Source of the DNA: Corynebacterium sp. CNJ-954
GTDB taxonomy: Bacteria > Actinomycetota > Actinomycetes > Mycobacteriales > Mycobacteriaceae
NCBI RefSeq assembly: GCF_001942345.1
Contig: NZ_MKKI01000033.1
Coordinates: 62,001-126,000 of the forward strand
Length of the DNA stretch: 64,000 bases
Reading direction: 5' to 3'
The notes beneath the pieces are model-generated. The model worked only from the letters and a program-made list of their open reading frames with translations. It did not search any database and was not told where the DNA came from. The position numbers and the translations under genes were made by a program. Shown one piece after another: positions 1 to 9,374 of this stretch (its first letter is position 1; every line of letters starts with the position of its first letter).

Positions 1-1
1 C

Positions 2-523
2 ATCTACTGGACCCCGCAGACGGGTGCGGTCGCGGTGAAGTCCGACATCGTCGACGCGTGGGGCAAGAGCAAGTGGGAGACCGGGCCTTTCGGCTACCCG
101 ACGTCCGCGGTACAGCAGGTTGCCGGCGGCGGCGCCGTCCAGCAGTTCCAGAACGGTGTCGCCGTGCGGGACAAGGACGGCAAGGTACGCATGATCGAGG
201 GCAAGATCGGCGAGAAGTACATCGAGGCCGGCGGCCCCGCGGACTCCTCGCTGGGCTTCCCCCGTTCTGAAGAGATCAAGGTCAAGGGTGGTGCATTCAC
301 CCAGTTCGAGCACGGGAACATCTACTGGTCGGCCTCCACCGGTGCCCACGTCATCAGGTACGGCAAGATCTTCGACGCCTGGGGCGAGGACAAGTGGGAG
401 CAGGGCCGCTTCGGCTGGCCGGTCGAGGACCAGCAGGGCATCCCCGCCGGTGGCGAGGTCGTGAAGTTCCAGAACGGTGAGATCCGCGAGATCAACGGCG
501 ACATCCAGAAGGACCCGCGATGA
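2..523 (+). CDS. LGFP-repeat protein, C-terminal part (5' end outside window)
   Basis: The reading frame is open from base 2 and ends at TGA 521-523. The visible 173 residues consist of LGFP repeats: three W/G-rich units of about 50 residues with GPFGYP, SSLGFP and GRFGWP cores and F-x-N/H-G-x-I-Y-W or F-x-N-G strands. LGFP repeats are known at the C-terminus of the corynebacterial mycolyltransferase Cop1/PS1, where they are thought to anchor the protein to arabinogalactan. The position just upstream of the cutinase-fadD32-pks13 genes fits cop1, but the esterase domain lies outside the window, so this identification is inferred from synteny. The stop overlaps the start of the next gene (ATGA). 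Confidence 0.85.
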   Translation: MYWTPQTGAVAVKSDIVDAWGKSKWETGPFGYPTSAVQQVAGGGAVQQFQNGVAVRDKDGKVRMIEGKIGEKYIEAGGPADSSLGFPRSEEIKVKGGAFTQFEHGNIYWSASTGAHVIRYGKIFDAWGEDKWEQGRFGWPVEDQQGIPAGGEVVKFQNGEIREINGDIQKDPR

Positions 524-1050
524 GTATCCGTACATCCACGGTGACGAAGATCGGCTCGGTGGCAGCCGCTCTGGTGCTCGCCGGTTCCGTGGCGGCCTGT
601 GGTGGCGACTCCACCGTGGACAGCGACAATGACGCACAGGGCAGCAGTGTCCCCAGTGTGAGCTCATCACCGACGGGTTCGGAGACCTCTTCGACCTCTT
701 CGCCGACCTCGACCCCGGCACCGGACACCGGGTCGGACGGGGATGCTCCGCGCGACGGAGAGGTCAACGAGGTCGAGGAGCCCGGGGGAGAGGCCGCGCC
801 CCGTACCAGCGAGGACGACGCCTTCCTTGCCGAGCTCAAGGACAAGGACATCGACCTGGAGGATTCCGCGATCCAGGACCAGGTCATCGCCGCCGCGCGG
901 GAGCAGTGTCTGGCCAACGAGGAAGGTCGCGACGGTTTCGCCGTCCCGATGATCGCCGGTCAGCTCGAGGTGCAGGAGCTCACGAAGGTTTCTGCGGAGG
1001 ATGCTGAGCGCATCATCGTCGAGGCAGCGGAGAGCAACTACTGCGGCTGA
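520..1050 (+). CDS. Secreted lipoprotein-like protein, DUF732-like C-terminus
   Basis: 176 aa. The N-terminus is a signal peptide with a lipobox-like end (LAGSVAACGG, Cys about residue 27), so it is probably an exported lipoprotein. A Ser/Thr/Pro/Glu-rich linker (about 30-95) leads to a compact C-terminal domain (about 100-176) containing two cysteines (EQC and NYC). The pattern AFLAEL...AAREQC...AERIIVEAAESNYC resembles DUF732-type small actinobacterial secreted domains. It is translationally coupled to the LGFP gene (ATGA overlap). A secreted protein occupies the same place between cop1 and the cutinase gene in C. glutamicum, as I recall. Its molecular role is unknown. Confidence 0.75.
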   Translation: MSIRTSTVTKIGSVAAALVLAGSVAACGGDSTVDSDNDAQGSSVPSVSSSPTGSETSSTSSPTSTPAPDTGSDGDAPRDGEVNEVEEPGGEAAPRTSEDDAFLAELKDKDIDLEDSAIQDQVIAAAREQCLANEEGRDGFAVPMIAGQLEVQELTKVSAEDAERIIVEAAESNYCG

Positions 1051-1067
1051 TCCGGCTGCTTATCCAC

Positions 1068-1105
1068 CCACCTCGGATGTGCCACCACCTCCGAGGTGGT
1101 TTTTC
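1068..1105 (+). terminator. Rho-independent terminator after the DUF732-like gene
   Basis: Perfect 10-bp inverted repeat, CCACCTCGGA at 1068-1077 and TCCGAGGTGG at 1090-1099, with a 12-nt loop, followed directly by TTTTT (1100-1104). This is a standard intrinsic terminator and separates the LGFP/lipoprotein pair from the cutinase gene. Confidence 0.9.
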
Positions 1106-1224
1106 TGTCGCTGGTGGTGCTTCCGGTGCCTGTGCACTCGTACAGGACCCGGACGGGACGGTCCGTCAGTCCTGACCGGAGGCTGCCAGATCACTGCCAG
1201 GAACACCGGGTACTCTGACTGGCC

Positions 1225-2163
1225 ATGAGAAAGTTCCTCACCATCGTCGCGGCCCTGGTTCTCGCCGTCGTCCTTGTCATCGGTATCGGCCAGTGGGTCA
1301 ACCGTGGCACGGGCCCGGACGAGCCGGCTCCCGGCCCGGGGCCCACGCGCACCACGGACGCGCAGCAGCCGGACTCCTGCCCGGACTACCAGCTGTTCGC
1401 AGCACCGGGTACGTGGGAGTCCACCGCCGACGATGATCCGATCCATCCGTCGTCGCGTCCGCAGTCTCTGCTGCTCAATGTCACGCAGCCACTGCAGGAG
1501 GAGTTCGGCGACGGGGTCGACGGCGGCCAGCTGAAGAGCTGGACGCTGCCGTACACCGCCCAGTTCCGCAACATCCAGGCGTTGCGTGAGATGTCGTACG
1601 ACGACTCCCGCAACGAGGGCTACGCCAAGCTCGAGAACGAGATGATCTCCGTCAACGAGATGTGCCCGGCAACCCGCATGATCATCGTCGGCTTCAGCCA
1701 GGGTGCAGTACTCGCCGGTGACCTGGCCACCGCGATCGGCAACGGCCAGTCAGCCGTCCCCGCCGACGCGATCGCCGGAGTGTCGCTGATCGCCGACGGA
1801 CGCCGTGAGGACGGCAAGGGTGACCTGGTGGGCAGCCCCGACGCCACGGGCATCGGCGCGGAGATCGCCCTGAGTTCGGTGGGGCCGCTGGTGGCACCGA
1901 TCGTGCCGGGGGCGTCGATGCGTGGTCCACGCCCGCAGGACTTCGGTGCGCTGGGGGACCGGACGCTGCAGTTCTGTGCGCCGGCGGACCTGGTGTGCAG
2001 TGCGCCGCGGGACATCGGCAACGCCATCCAGCGTGCCCATGACCTCATCGACGCCAACAAGGTGCATGCCGAGTACTCCAGCAACGGCACCGTCGTCGAC
2101 GGTGGCACCGTCCCGGAGTGGATCAACAACTGGGTCCGCGACATCATCGCCGAAGGGCGCTAA
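1225..2163 (+). CDS. Cutinase-like serine hydrolase (Culp6/Rv3802c type), exported
   Basis: 312 aa. An N-terminal hydrophobic segment (residues 4-28) acts as signal or membrane anchor. The cutinase signature GFSQG carries the nucleophile Ser158; the downstream DLVCSAPRDI and the ...VHAEYSS segment supply the usual Asp and His. In M. tuberculosis the gene next to fadD32-pks13 is Rv3802c (Culp6), an essential envelope lipase/thioesterase with phospholipase A activity, and the local order here is the same. A role in mycolate or membrane lipid remodelling in the cell envelope is therefore inferred. It follows an intrinsic terminator, so it probably starts a new transcription unit reading towards fadD32. 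Confidence 0.88.
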   Translation: MRKFLTIVAALVLAVVLVIGIGQWVNRGTGPDEPAPGPGPTRTTDAQQPDSCPDYQLFAAPGTWESTADDDPIHPSSRPQSLLLNVTQPLQEEFGDGVDGGQLKSWTLPYTAQFRNIQALREMSYDDSRNEGYAKLENEMISVNEMCPATRMIIVGFSQGAVLAGDLATAIGNGQSAVPADAIAGVSLIADGRREDGKGDLVGSPDATGIGAEIALSSVGPLVAPIVPGASMRGPRPQDFGALGDRTLQFCAPADLVCSAPRDIGNAIQRAHDLIDANKVHAEYSSNGTVVDGGTVPEWINNWVRDIIAEGR

Positions 2164-2259
2164 TACCCGCATACCGGTGGTCGAGACGATAGAGTTCGTT
2201 AGAGTCTTTGCAGAAAGCAACACGATGAACGCTACGCACACAGTAATGAGGGATACCTG

Positions 2260-4152
2260 ATGGACATCAGCGCCGCGATGGCACAGTTCTACGACGACAA
2301 GGGCGAGATCGCGATCCCGGATCAGCTCTCGCTCTCCGCCATGTGCGAGATGCTGTACTCGATGGCACAGATGGAGGGCGCGGTGGACACCCCGCTGATC
2401 ACCTTCCACGATTTCAGCGGCAGCCCCGAAGGCGAGACGGTCACCTGGACCCGCGCCGAGGTCAACACCCGCATCAAGGCGGTGTGTGTCCGGCTCCAGC
2501 AGGTCACCGAGCGCGGTGACCGGGTCGCCATCCTCGCCAACAACAGCCCCGAGTACCTCTTCGGGTTCATGGGTGCCCTGTACGCGGGCACCGTCCCGGT
2601 GCCGCTGTACGACCCCACTGAGCCGGGCCACGCCGACCACCTGTCCGCCGTCCTGGGCTCCTCCACCCCCACGGTCGTGCTGACGAACAAGACGTCCGCA
2701 GGGCACGTCCGTAGCCACTTCTCCTCCCTCCCCTCCGCCGAACGCCCCCGCGTGCTCACGATCGACGCGCTGCCGGACTCGCTCGCCGAGGAGTGGCAGA
2801 ACCCGATGATGGCGATGATGGAGAACCCGGAGCTGGCCCCGAAGTCCAGCGACCCGGCGTTCCTGCAGTACACCTCCGGTTCGACCCGCACGCCTGCCGG
2901 TGTGGTGCTGACGCACCGCAGCATCGTGACCAATGTGCTGCAGGTCTTCCAGGCGGCGCAGCTGAAGACCCCGCTGCGTCTGGTGAACTGGCTGCCCCTC
3001 CACCACGACATGGGGATCATCCTGTCGGCGTTCGTGCTGATCCTGGGTATTCCGCAGGACCTCATGGCCCCGCGTGACTTCATCCAGGACCCGGGACGCT
3101 GGATCGGCCAGCTCGGTGACCGCGGCGACGATCTCAACGTGTACACCGCCGTGCCGAACTTCGCCCTGGAACTCGCCTCCCGCTACGCCGACCCGGCGAA
3201 GCGTGCCGACCTCGCCGACGTCGACCTCAGCCACGTCGAGGGCATCATCAACGGTGCGGAGGCCGTCAGCCTGCAGTCCGTGGACCGGTTCTGCGACGTC
3301 TTCGGTCCGTACGGGTTCCGTCGGTCCACGATGCGCCCGTCCTACGGTCTGGCCGAGGCGACAGTCTTCGTCACCACCCCGCAGACCGAGGAGCGGCCGA
3401 AGCTGCGGGTCTTCGACCGGGAGAAGCTCGCCGGGGGACAGGCCGTGGAGGTGTCCGCGGACGCCGAGAACGCCGTGCCGATCATGAGTGTCGGTGAGCC
3501 CGGACCCTCACTGTTCATGCCGATCGTCGACCCCTCCTCCGGTGAGGAACTCGCCGAGGGGACCGTCGGCGAGGTGTGGCTCAACGGCGGCAACATCGCC
3601 GCCGGCTACCTCGACCGCGAGGACGACACCACCGAAGCATTCCGCAACTCCCTGCCCGCCGACAAGCGACTCTCGCAGGGCTCGGCCGCAGAGGGAGCAC
3701 CGGAGGACAACTGGCTGCGTACCGGCGACCTCGCCGTCGTGGTCGACGGCCAGCTCTACATCACCGGCCGTATCAAGGACCTCGTCGTCGTCGCGGGTCG
3801 TAACCACTACCCCCAGGACATCGAGGCCACCGCCGCAGACGCCACCGGGGGCCACGTCCTGCCGGGTGTGCTCGCCGCCTTCGCCGTGAACGGTGAGCTC
3901 ATCGAGAACGCGGCCGGGGGTGACTCCGGCTCCGAGCAGCTGGTGATCGTCGCCGAGCGTGACCCGGAGGCGTCCGCCGAGGGCGACGCTGAGGCCGTCA
4001 CGGCCATCCGGTCGGCCGTCACCGCCACCCACGGCGTCCAGCCCGCCGACATCCGCATCGTCGACGAGGGCACGATCCCCCGGTCGTCGGCCAACAAGAT
4101 CGCCCGCCGTGTCTGCGCCAAGGCGTATCTCGACGGTCGGTTCGACCGGTAG
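2260..4152 (+). CDS. fadD32: Long-chain fatty-acid-AMP ligase FadD32
   Basis: 630 aa, the usual length for FAAL32. It activates the long meromycolate-type acyl chain as acyl-AMP and passes it to the N-terminal ACP of Pks13. Visible features: the adenylate-forming P-loop YTSGSTRTPAGVVLTH (from residue 204), the NWLPLHHDMG FAAL motif, and a C-terminal region with the LRTGDLAVVVDGQLYITGRIKD signature and Lys in SSANKIARR. The ATG at 2260 has a GAGG ribosome site 8-12 nt upstream. It is immediately followed by pks13 on the same strand, separated by 121 bp containing a strong hairpin. Confidence 0.95.
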   Translation: MDISAAMAQFYDDKGEIAIPDQLSLSAMCEMLYSMAQMEGAVDTPLITFHDFSGSPEGETVTWTRAEVNTRIKAVCVRLQQVTERGDRVAILANNSPEYLFGFMGALYAGTVPVPLYDPTEPGHADHLSAVLGSSTPTVVLTNKTSAGHVRSHFSSLPSAERPRVLTIDALPDSLAEEWQNPMMAMMENPELAPKSSDPAFLQYTSGSTRTPAGVVLTHRSIVTNVLQVFQAAQLKTPLRLVNWLPLHHDMGIILSAFVLILGIPQDLMAPRDFIQDPGRWIGQLGDRGDDLNVYTAVPNFALELASRYADPAKRADLADVDLSHVEGIINGAEAVSLQSVDRFCDVFGPYGFRRSTMRPSYGLAEATVFVTTPQTEERPKLRVFDREKLAGGQAVEVSADAENAVPIMSVGEPGPSLFMPIVDPSSGEELAEGTVGEVWLNGGNIAAGYLDREDDTTEAFRNSLPADKRLSQGSAAEGAPEDNWLRTGDLAVVVDGQLYITGRIKDLVVVAGRNHYPQDIEATAADATGGHVLPGVLAAFAVNGELIENAAGGDSGSEQLVIVAERDPEASAEGDAEAVTAIRSAVTATHGVQPADIRIVDEGTIPRSSANKIARRVCAKAYLDGRFDR

Positions 4153-4187
4153 TCGACTAGAGTGGACGACGTCCTTTTTGTAGCGTG

Positions 4188-4228
4188 GCGACGGCCACCG
4201 TCGATATCACGTTGACGGTGGCCGTCGC
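4188..4228 (+). promoter_or_regulatory. Strong hairpin between fadD32 and pks13
   Basis: Perfect 15-bp inverted repeat: arms 4188-4202 (GCGACGGCCACCGTC) and 4214-4228 with an 11-nt loop. No T-tract follows, so it is not a canonical intrinsic terminator. A -10-like TAGAGT lies upstream at 4158-4163. It may stabilise the fadD32 transcript end, attenuate read-through or set different fadD32/pks13 levels; which of these is not determinable from sequence. Confidence 0.6.
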
Positions 4229-4273
4229 GCCCGTTCTGGTCACCTCTCCTCTTCTGTCCGTCATGAAATAAGG

Positions 4274-7200
4274 ATGATCTTCTCCGAAATGTCTGAAACG
4301 TCTGGAACGTCTGGAACGTCTGCAACCCCCGGGAACGAGAACGCCCGTGCCGCTGAGCCGGCGCCCACCACGGCCGCCGGTATGCGTGGCTGGTTGCGTG
4401 ACTGGGTGCAGTCCACGACCGGTCTTGACGTCGCCGAGATCACCGACGACAGGCCCATGGAGGAGTTCGGACTGTCCAGTCGGGATGTCGTGGTGCTCTC
4501 CGGGGAGCTGGAACGGCTCACCGGAGTCTCCCTCGACGCCACCGTGGCCTACGAGTACAACACCATCGCCGCACTCGCCGGCTTCGTCCTCGCCGGCGGA
4601 ACGCGCGCTGCCCGGGGTGTCGCCGGTGGCCACCGCACACAGCGGCAGGGCGGTGCCCGAGGCGGCGGACTGGACCCGGAGGACCGGCAGATCGCCGTGG
4701 TCGGCATGGCGGGCCGCTACCCGGGCGCGGACGACGTGGACGCCATGTGGCGCATGTTCGAGCAGGGCCGCAGCGGCGTCGGTGAGCTGCCGGAGGGGCG
4801 CTGGAGCGAATACGGCGACGACCCGGAGATGTCCCGTCGGATGGCTGAAGCCGTCCTCACCGGCGGCTACATCGACGACATCGCCTCCTTCGACGCGGAG
4901 TTCTTCGGACTCTCGCCGGTCGAGGCCGCGAACATGGACCCGCAGCAGCGCATCCTGCTGTCGCTGACCTGGGAGGCGCTGGAGGATGCCGGCATTCCGG
5001 CGAACAGCCTCCGCGGCAGCGACGTCGGGGTCTTCATGGGAACCACGAACAACGACTACGGCATGCTCATCAGTGCGGACCCCACCGAGGCGCACCCGTA
5101 CGCGCTGACCGGTAACTCGAGCGCGATCGTCGCCAACCGCATCTCCTACGCCTTCGACTTCCGCGGCCCGTCGGTCGCCATGGACACCGCCTGCTCATCG
5201 TCGCTGGTGGCCATTCACCAGGCGGTGCGGGCACTGCGGGACGGCGACGCCTCGGTCGCGGTCACCGGCGGAGTGAACCTGCTGGCGAGCCCGTTCGCCA
5301 CGATCGCGTTCTCGGAACTCGGCGTCCTGAGCCCCACCGGTGGAATCCGGGCGTTCTCCGACGACGCCGACGGCATCGTCCGGTCCGACGGCGCCGGTGT
5401 CGTCATCCTCAAGCGTCTCTCGGACGCCCGACGTGACGGTGACGACGTGCTCGCCGTCATCGCGGGCTCGGCCGTGAACCAGGACGGGCGGTCCAACGGA
5501 CTGACCGCCCCGAACCCGGAGGCACAGGCAGCGGTCCTCGACGCCGCATACGCCGACGCCGACATCGACCCGTCCGTGGTCGACTACGTCGAAGCCCACG
5601 GCACCGGAACCATCCTCGGTGACCCCATCGAGGCGGGGGCGCTGGGTCAGGTGCTCGGCGCCGACCGTGACGTGGCGTCGCCACTGCTCCTCGGCTCGGC
5701 GAAGACGAACTTCGGACACACCGAGGCGGCCGCCGGCGTCGCCGGTGTCATCAAGGTGGTCTCAGCGATGCGCCGCGGCGTCCTGCCCCCGACCATCAAC
5801 TTCACCGGCCCGAACCCCTACATCGACTTCGACCGGGAACGGCTCGAAGTCGTCGAGGACCCGCGTGAATGGCCCGAATACTCCGGTGCGCCGGTCGCGG
5901 GGGTCTCCGGCTTCGGTTTCGGCGGCACCAACGCCCACGTCGTCCTCGTCGCACCCGAGGGCGCGGCACCGGCGGAGGACGCTGCGGCGCCCCTCCCGGA
6001 CGTGATCGACTGGGCAGGGGTCCAAGACAGTACAGAGAGCACAGAGGGCGCCGACGGGTCCGGTGAGGGTCGTCCGCTGCCCCGACTGATCCCGGTGTCC
6101 GGGCTGCTGCCCTCCCGCCGCCGGACCGCTGCCGCCGACCTGGCCTCCTGGCTGGAAGGTAAGTCGGGTACGTCGGGCAATGCCGTACTCGCCGGCACCG
6201 CAGCGGTCCAGGGCGACCGCAACCACGGGCGTTCCCGGGGAGTGGTGGTGGCACACGACACCGCCGAGGCGGTCGCCGGGCTGGGCCGGTTGGCCGAGGG
6301 CAAGAAGGGTGCCGGAATCTCCGTCGCCGACAGCCCCGAACGCGAGGGTGCGGTGTGGGTCTTCTCCGGCTTCGGATCACAGCACCGCAAGATGGGCAAG
6401 GAGCTCCACGCCCTGTCACCGCAGTTCGCGGCACGGCTCGACGAGATCGACGAGGTCGTGAAGCGCGAGTCCGGTTTCTCCGTGGTCGAGATGATCCTCG
6501 ACGACGCACAGAACTTCGGCACCGAGACCGCCCAGGTCGGTATCACCGCGATCCAGATCGCCCTGACGGACCTGATGACCGGGATCGGCCTGCGCCCCGC
6601 GGCGATCGTCGGTCAGTCCATGGGTGAGATCGCCGGTGCCTACGCCGCGGGCGGGCTGTCCATGGAGGATGCCGTCACCGTCGCCTGCCACCGCGCCCGC
6701 CTCATGGGTGAGGGCGAGACCCTCCTGCCGGAGGACAAGCAGGGGGCCATGGCCGTCGTGGAACTCGGTGTCGAGGACCTCGTGGAGTTCCAGAAGGAGC
6801 ATCCGCAGTTCGCCGCCGTGGAACCCGCCGTGTACGCCGCACCGGGTATGACCACCGTCGGCGGACCGGCGCAGCCCGTCGCCGATCTCGTCGAGCACCT
6901 GGACGGTCAGGGCAAGTTCGCCCGCATGCTCAAGGTGAAGGGTGCCGGGCACACCAGTATGCTCGACCCCATCCTCGGCGAACTCCACGCCGAGATCAGC
7001 GGCATCACACCACTGCCGATCCATACCCCGGTGTACAGCAGTGTCGACCGTGGCGTGGTGTACCGCCCGGGTGCCGTCCTGCACGACGCGGACTACTTCC
7101 TGCGCTGCACCCGTTACTCGGTGTGGCTCTCGGACGCCACCGGCCTGCTCTTCGACGAGGGGTTCCGCACTTTCGTGGAGTTCTCCCCGAACCCGGTCGC

Positions 7201-9355
7201 CCTGATGCCGATGATGAACACGGCCTTCGCCCACAACGCCGGTGAATCCAGCCTGATGTACCTGCTCAAGCGCAAGGAACCGAGCATCGACACCCTGCTG
7301 GCCACGGTCGGCGAACTCTATGTGCGTGGTGCCGACGTCGATTTCCGTCGTCTCAACTCCGTGGACGGTGAGCCCGCGCGGCCCGGGCGCGCCGTCTCCG
7401 GCATTCCGGGTGTGCACTGGAACCTGCAGCGTTACTGGACTGCGGCACGTCCCGGTGGCGGCTCGGTCCGTGGCATCCCGGGGCGTCGTGTCGCGCTGCC
7501 GGACGGGCGCACAGCGTTCGCCGTCGCGGCAGCGGAAGTGCCCAGTGTCGACGCTGTCGCCGAGGCCGCCGCGCGTGCGGTGGTCCCGGATGCGGTGGTC
7601 GCCGCGGTGGAGACCTACGGGACCCTGCCGACCGACGGAGAGGTGACCACCCTGGTCGCCCGCACGCTCGGTGGGTTGAGCGTGCACGTCTACGCGATGG
7701 ACGGCGCAGCCGCTGCCGCCGGTGCAGAGGGCGCCGGTGAGTCCCGCCTGGCCGGTGAGGCCTTCGCCGCGTCACCCACCACGGGTGTCGCCGCAGCGGC
7801 CTCCCGTGCCGTCCAGGAGGCGCAGGACGGGCAGAACACCGGTAACCCGGTGCATCCGACTGGTCCGGCCGGGCCGTCGGCGCCGTCGTCGGCCAGGAAC
7901 TCCCTGCCGTCGGTGGACACGGATGCCGAACGCTGGAGCCCGGAATCCGGCGAGAGCGTCGCCGACCGCCTGCGCAGCATCGTCTCCGAATCGATGGGTT
8001 ATGACATCGACGACCTGCCCGGGGAACTGCCGCTGATCGACCTCGGACTGGACTCCCTGATGGGTATGCGCATCAAGAACCGGGTCGAGTACGACTTCGC
8101 CCTGCCGCCGCTGAATGTGCAGGCGCTGCGCGACGGGTCCGTCGACGAGGTCATCGCCCTGGTCGAGCAGATGGTGCAGGAGAGCAACGCTGAGACTGCC
8201 GGTGATTCCGCCGGTGCCGTGGATGCACCCGCAGCCCGCTCCGCAGAGCGCACCGGGAACGGTGAGGGGGTCGGTGTGGCTCCCCGTGACGCCTCCGAGC
8301 GCATGGTCTTCGGCACCTGGGCGTCGCTCACCGGAGCGGCCCCGGCCGGCGTGACCAGCACCCTGGCGGAGATCGACGGCGAGACCGCCGCCGCGATCGC
8401 CGCACGGTTGAGCGAGCGCTCGGGCGCCGACATCACCGCCGGGCAGGTCAGTGCGGCACGGACCCTGGAGCCGCTGGCCAACCTCGTGCGCGACGTCTTC
8501 GAGACATCCGTGGACGGCAACATCCGTGTCCTGCGGGCCCGCCCCGAGGGCTCGGAGAGCCCGGCGGTCTTCGTGTTCCACCCCGCCGGTGGATCCAGCG
8601 TGGTCTACGAGCCCCTGACCCGTAGGCTGCCCTCCGACGTTCCCGTCTACGGTGTCGAGCGTCTGGAAGGTTCACTCGACGAGCGGGCCGACGCCTACGT
8701 CGCCGACATCACCGCACTGGCGGACGGTCGTCCCGTGGTGCTCGGTGGCTGGAGCTTCGGCGGCGCCCTGGCGTTCGAGGTCGCCCACCGTCTGGAGAAG
8801 TCCGGCGAGGTGAGCGTCGGGCATCTCGAACTGCTCGACCTGGTCCGTCCGGCGAACCCGGCCCCGGACACGACCGAGGAGATGCACGCCCGCTGGGACC
8901 GGTACTCCGCCTTCGCCAAGAAGACCTACGGTATCGACATGCCGGTGCCGCACGACCTGCTCGAGAGCCAGGGTGAGGAAGCGCTCATCGGGATGATGAG
9001 CATGTTCCTGCAGAACACCGACGCCTCCTCGCACGGCCTCGCCGCCGGCGTACTGGAACACCAGCGGGCCAGCTTCGTCGACACCCGCATCCTCAACACC
9101 CTGGACTTCGAGCGGTGGGCCGAGGTGACCGCCCCGGTGACCCTCTACAAGTCGGAGGGCATGCACGAAGGCGCGATCGAACTGGAACCGTCCTTCGCCG
9201 AGATCCCCGCCGACGGGGGCTGGGACGGCGTCGTCGACGACCTGGAACTCGTCCAGCTCGCCGGTGACCACCTGGCCGTGCCCGATGAGCCCTCGATCGG
9301 CATCGTGGGCGCCCGGATCACCGAGCACCTGCGCGACATCTCCGAGCGGAACTGA
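4274..9355 (+). CDS. pks13: Polyketide synthase Pks13 (mycolate condensase)
   Basis: 1693 aa. It condenses the FadD32-activated acyl chain with a carboxyacyl-CoA made by the AccD4 complex to give the mycolic beta-ketoester precursor. Domain order matches Pks13: N-terminal ACP (GLSSRD, phosphopantetheine Ser69), ketosynthase (MDTACSSS, Cys307; HGTGT and NFGHTEAAAG motifs), acyltransferase (GQSMGEIAG, Ser782), second ACP (LGLDSLMGM, Ser1261) and thioesterase (GWSFGG, Ser1494; terminal DHLAVPDEP His). Linkers are rich in Gly/Ala/Ser and carry small tandem repeats. The start is ambiguous: ATG 4274 has AAGG only a few bases upstream, while in-frame ATG 4289 would remove five residues. It lies between fadD32 and accD4. 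Confidence 0.96.
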   Translation: MIFSEMSETSGTSGTSATPGNENARAAEPAPTTAAGMRGWLRDWVQSTTGLDVAEITDDRPMEEFGLSSRDVVVLSGELERLTGVSLDATVAYEYNTIAALAGFVLAGGTRAARGVAGGHRTQRQGGARGGGLDPEDRQIAVVGMAGRYPGADDVDAMWRMFEQGRSGVGELPEGRWSEYGDDPEMSRRMAEAVLTGGYIDDIASFDAEFFGLSPVEAANMDPQQRILLSLTWEALEDAGIPANSLRGSDVGVFMGTTNNDYGMLISADPTEAHPYALTGNSSAIVANRISYAFDFRGPSVAMDTACSSSLVAIHQAVRALRDGDASVAVTGGVNLLASPFATIAFSELGVLSPTGGIRAFSDDADGIVRSDGAGVVILKRLSDARRDGDDVLAVIAGSAVNQDGRSNGLTAPNPEAQAAVLDAAYADADIDPSVVDYVEAHGTGTILGDPIEAGALGQVLGADRDVASPLLLGSAKTNFGHTEAAAGVAGVIKVVSAMRRGVLPPTINFTGPNPYIDFDRERLEVVEDPREWPEYSGAPVAGVSGFGFGGTNAHVVLVAPEGAAPAEDAAAPLPDVIDWAGVQDSTESTEGADGSGEGRPLPRLIPVSGLLPSRRRTAAADLASWLEGKSGTSGNAVLAGTAAVQGDRNHGRSRGVVVAHDTAEAVAGLGRLAEGKKGAGISVADSPEREGAVWVFSGFGSQHRKMGKELHALSPQFAARLDEIDEVVKRESGFSVVEMILDDAQNFGTETAQVGITAIQIALTDLMTGIGLRPAAIVGQSMGEIAGAYAAGGLSMEDAVTVACHRARLMGEGETLLPEDKQGAMAVVELGVEDLVEFQKEHPQFAAVEPAVYAAPGMTTVGGPAQPVADLVEHLDGQGKFARMLKVKGAGHTSMLDPILGELHAEISGITPLPIHTPVYSSVDRGVVYRPGAVLHDADYFLRCTRYSVWLSDATGLLFDEGFRTFVEFSPNPVALMPMMNTAFAHNAGESSLMYLLKRKEPSIDTLLATVGELYVRGADVDFRRLNSVDGEPARPGRAVSGIPGVHWNLQRYWTAARPGGGSVRGIPGRRVALPDGRTAFAVAAAEVPSVDAVAEAAARAVVPDAVVAAVETYGTLPTDGEVTTLVARTLGGLSVHVYAMDGAAAAAGAEGAGESRLAGEAFAASPTTGVAAAASRAVQEAQDGQNTGNPVHPTGPAGPSAPSSARNSLPSVDTDAERWSPESGESVADRLRSIVSESMGYDIDDLPGELPLIDLGLDSLMGMRIKNRVEYDFALPPLNVQALRDGSVDEVIALVEQMVQESNAETAGDSAGAVDAPAARSAERTGNGEGVGVAPRDASERMVFGTWASLTGAAPAGVTSTLAEIDGETAAAIAARLSERSGADITAGQVSAARTLEPLANLVRDVFETSVDGNIRVLRARPEGSESPAVFVFHPAGGSSVVYEPLTRRLPSDVPVYGVERLEGSLDERADAYVADITALADGRPVVLGGWSFGGALAFEVAHRLEKSGEVSVGHLELLDLVRPANPAPDTTEEMHARWDRYSAFAKKTYGIDMPVPHDLLESQGEEALIGMMSMFLQNTDASSHGLAAGVLEHQRASFVDTRILNTLDFERWAEVTAPVTLYKSEGMHEGAIELEPSFAEIPADGGWDGVVDDLELVQLAGDHLAVPDEPSIGIVGARITEHLRDISERN

Positions 9356-9374
9356 GTGCGATAGCGTGGAACCC

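Noticed and set aside
6416..7687. 423-aa open frame antisense to the pks13 acyltransferase region
   Set aside because: Antisense shadow; the sense strand carries the GQSMGEIAG motif and continuous Pks13 homology.
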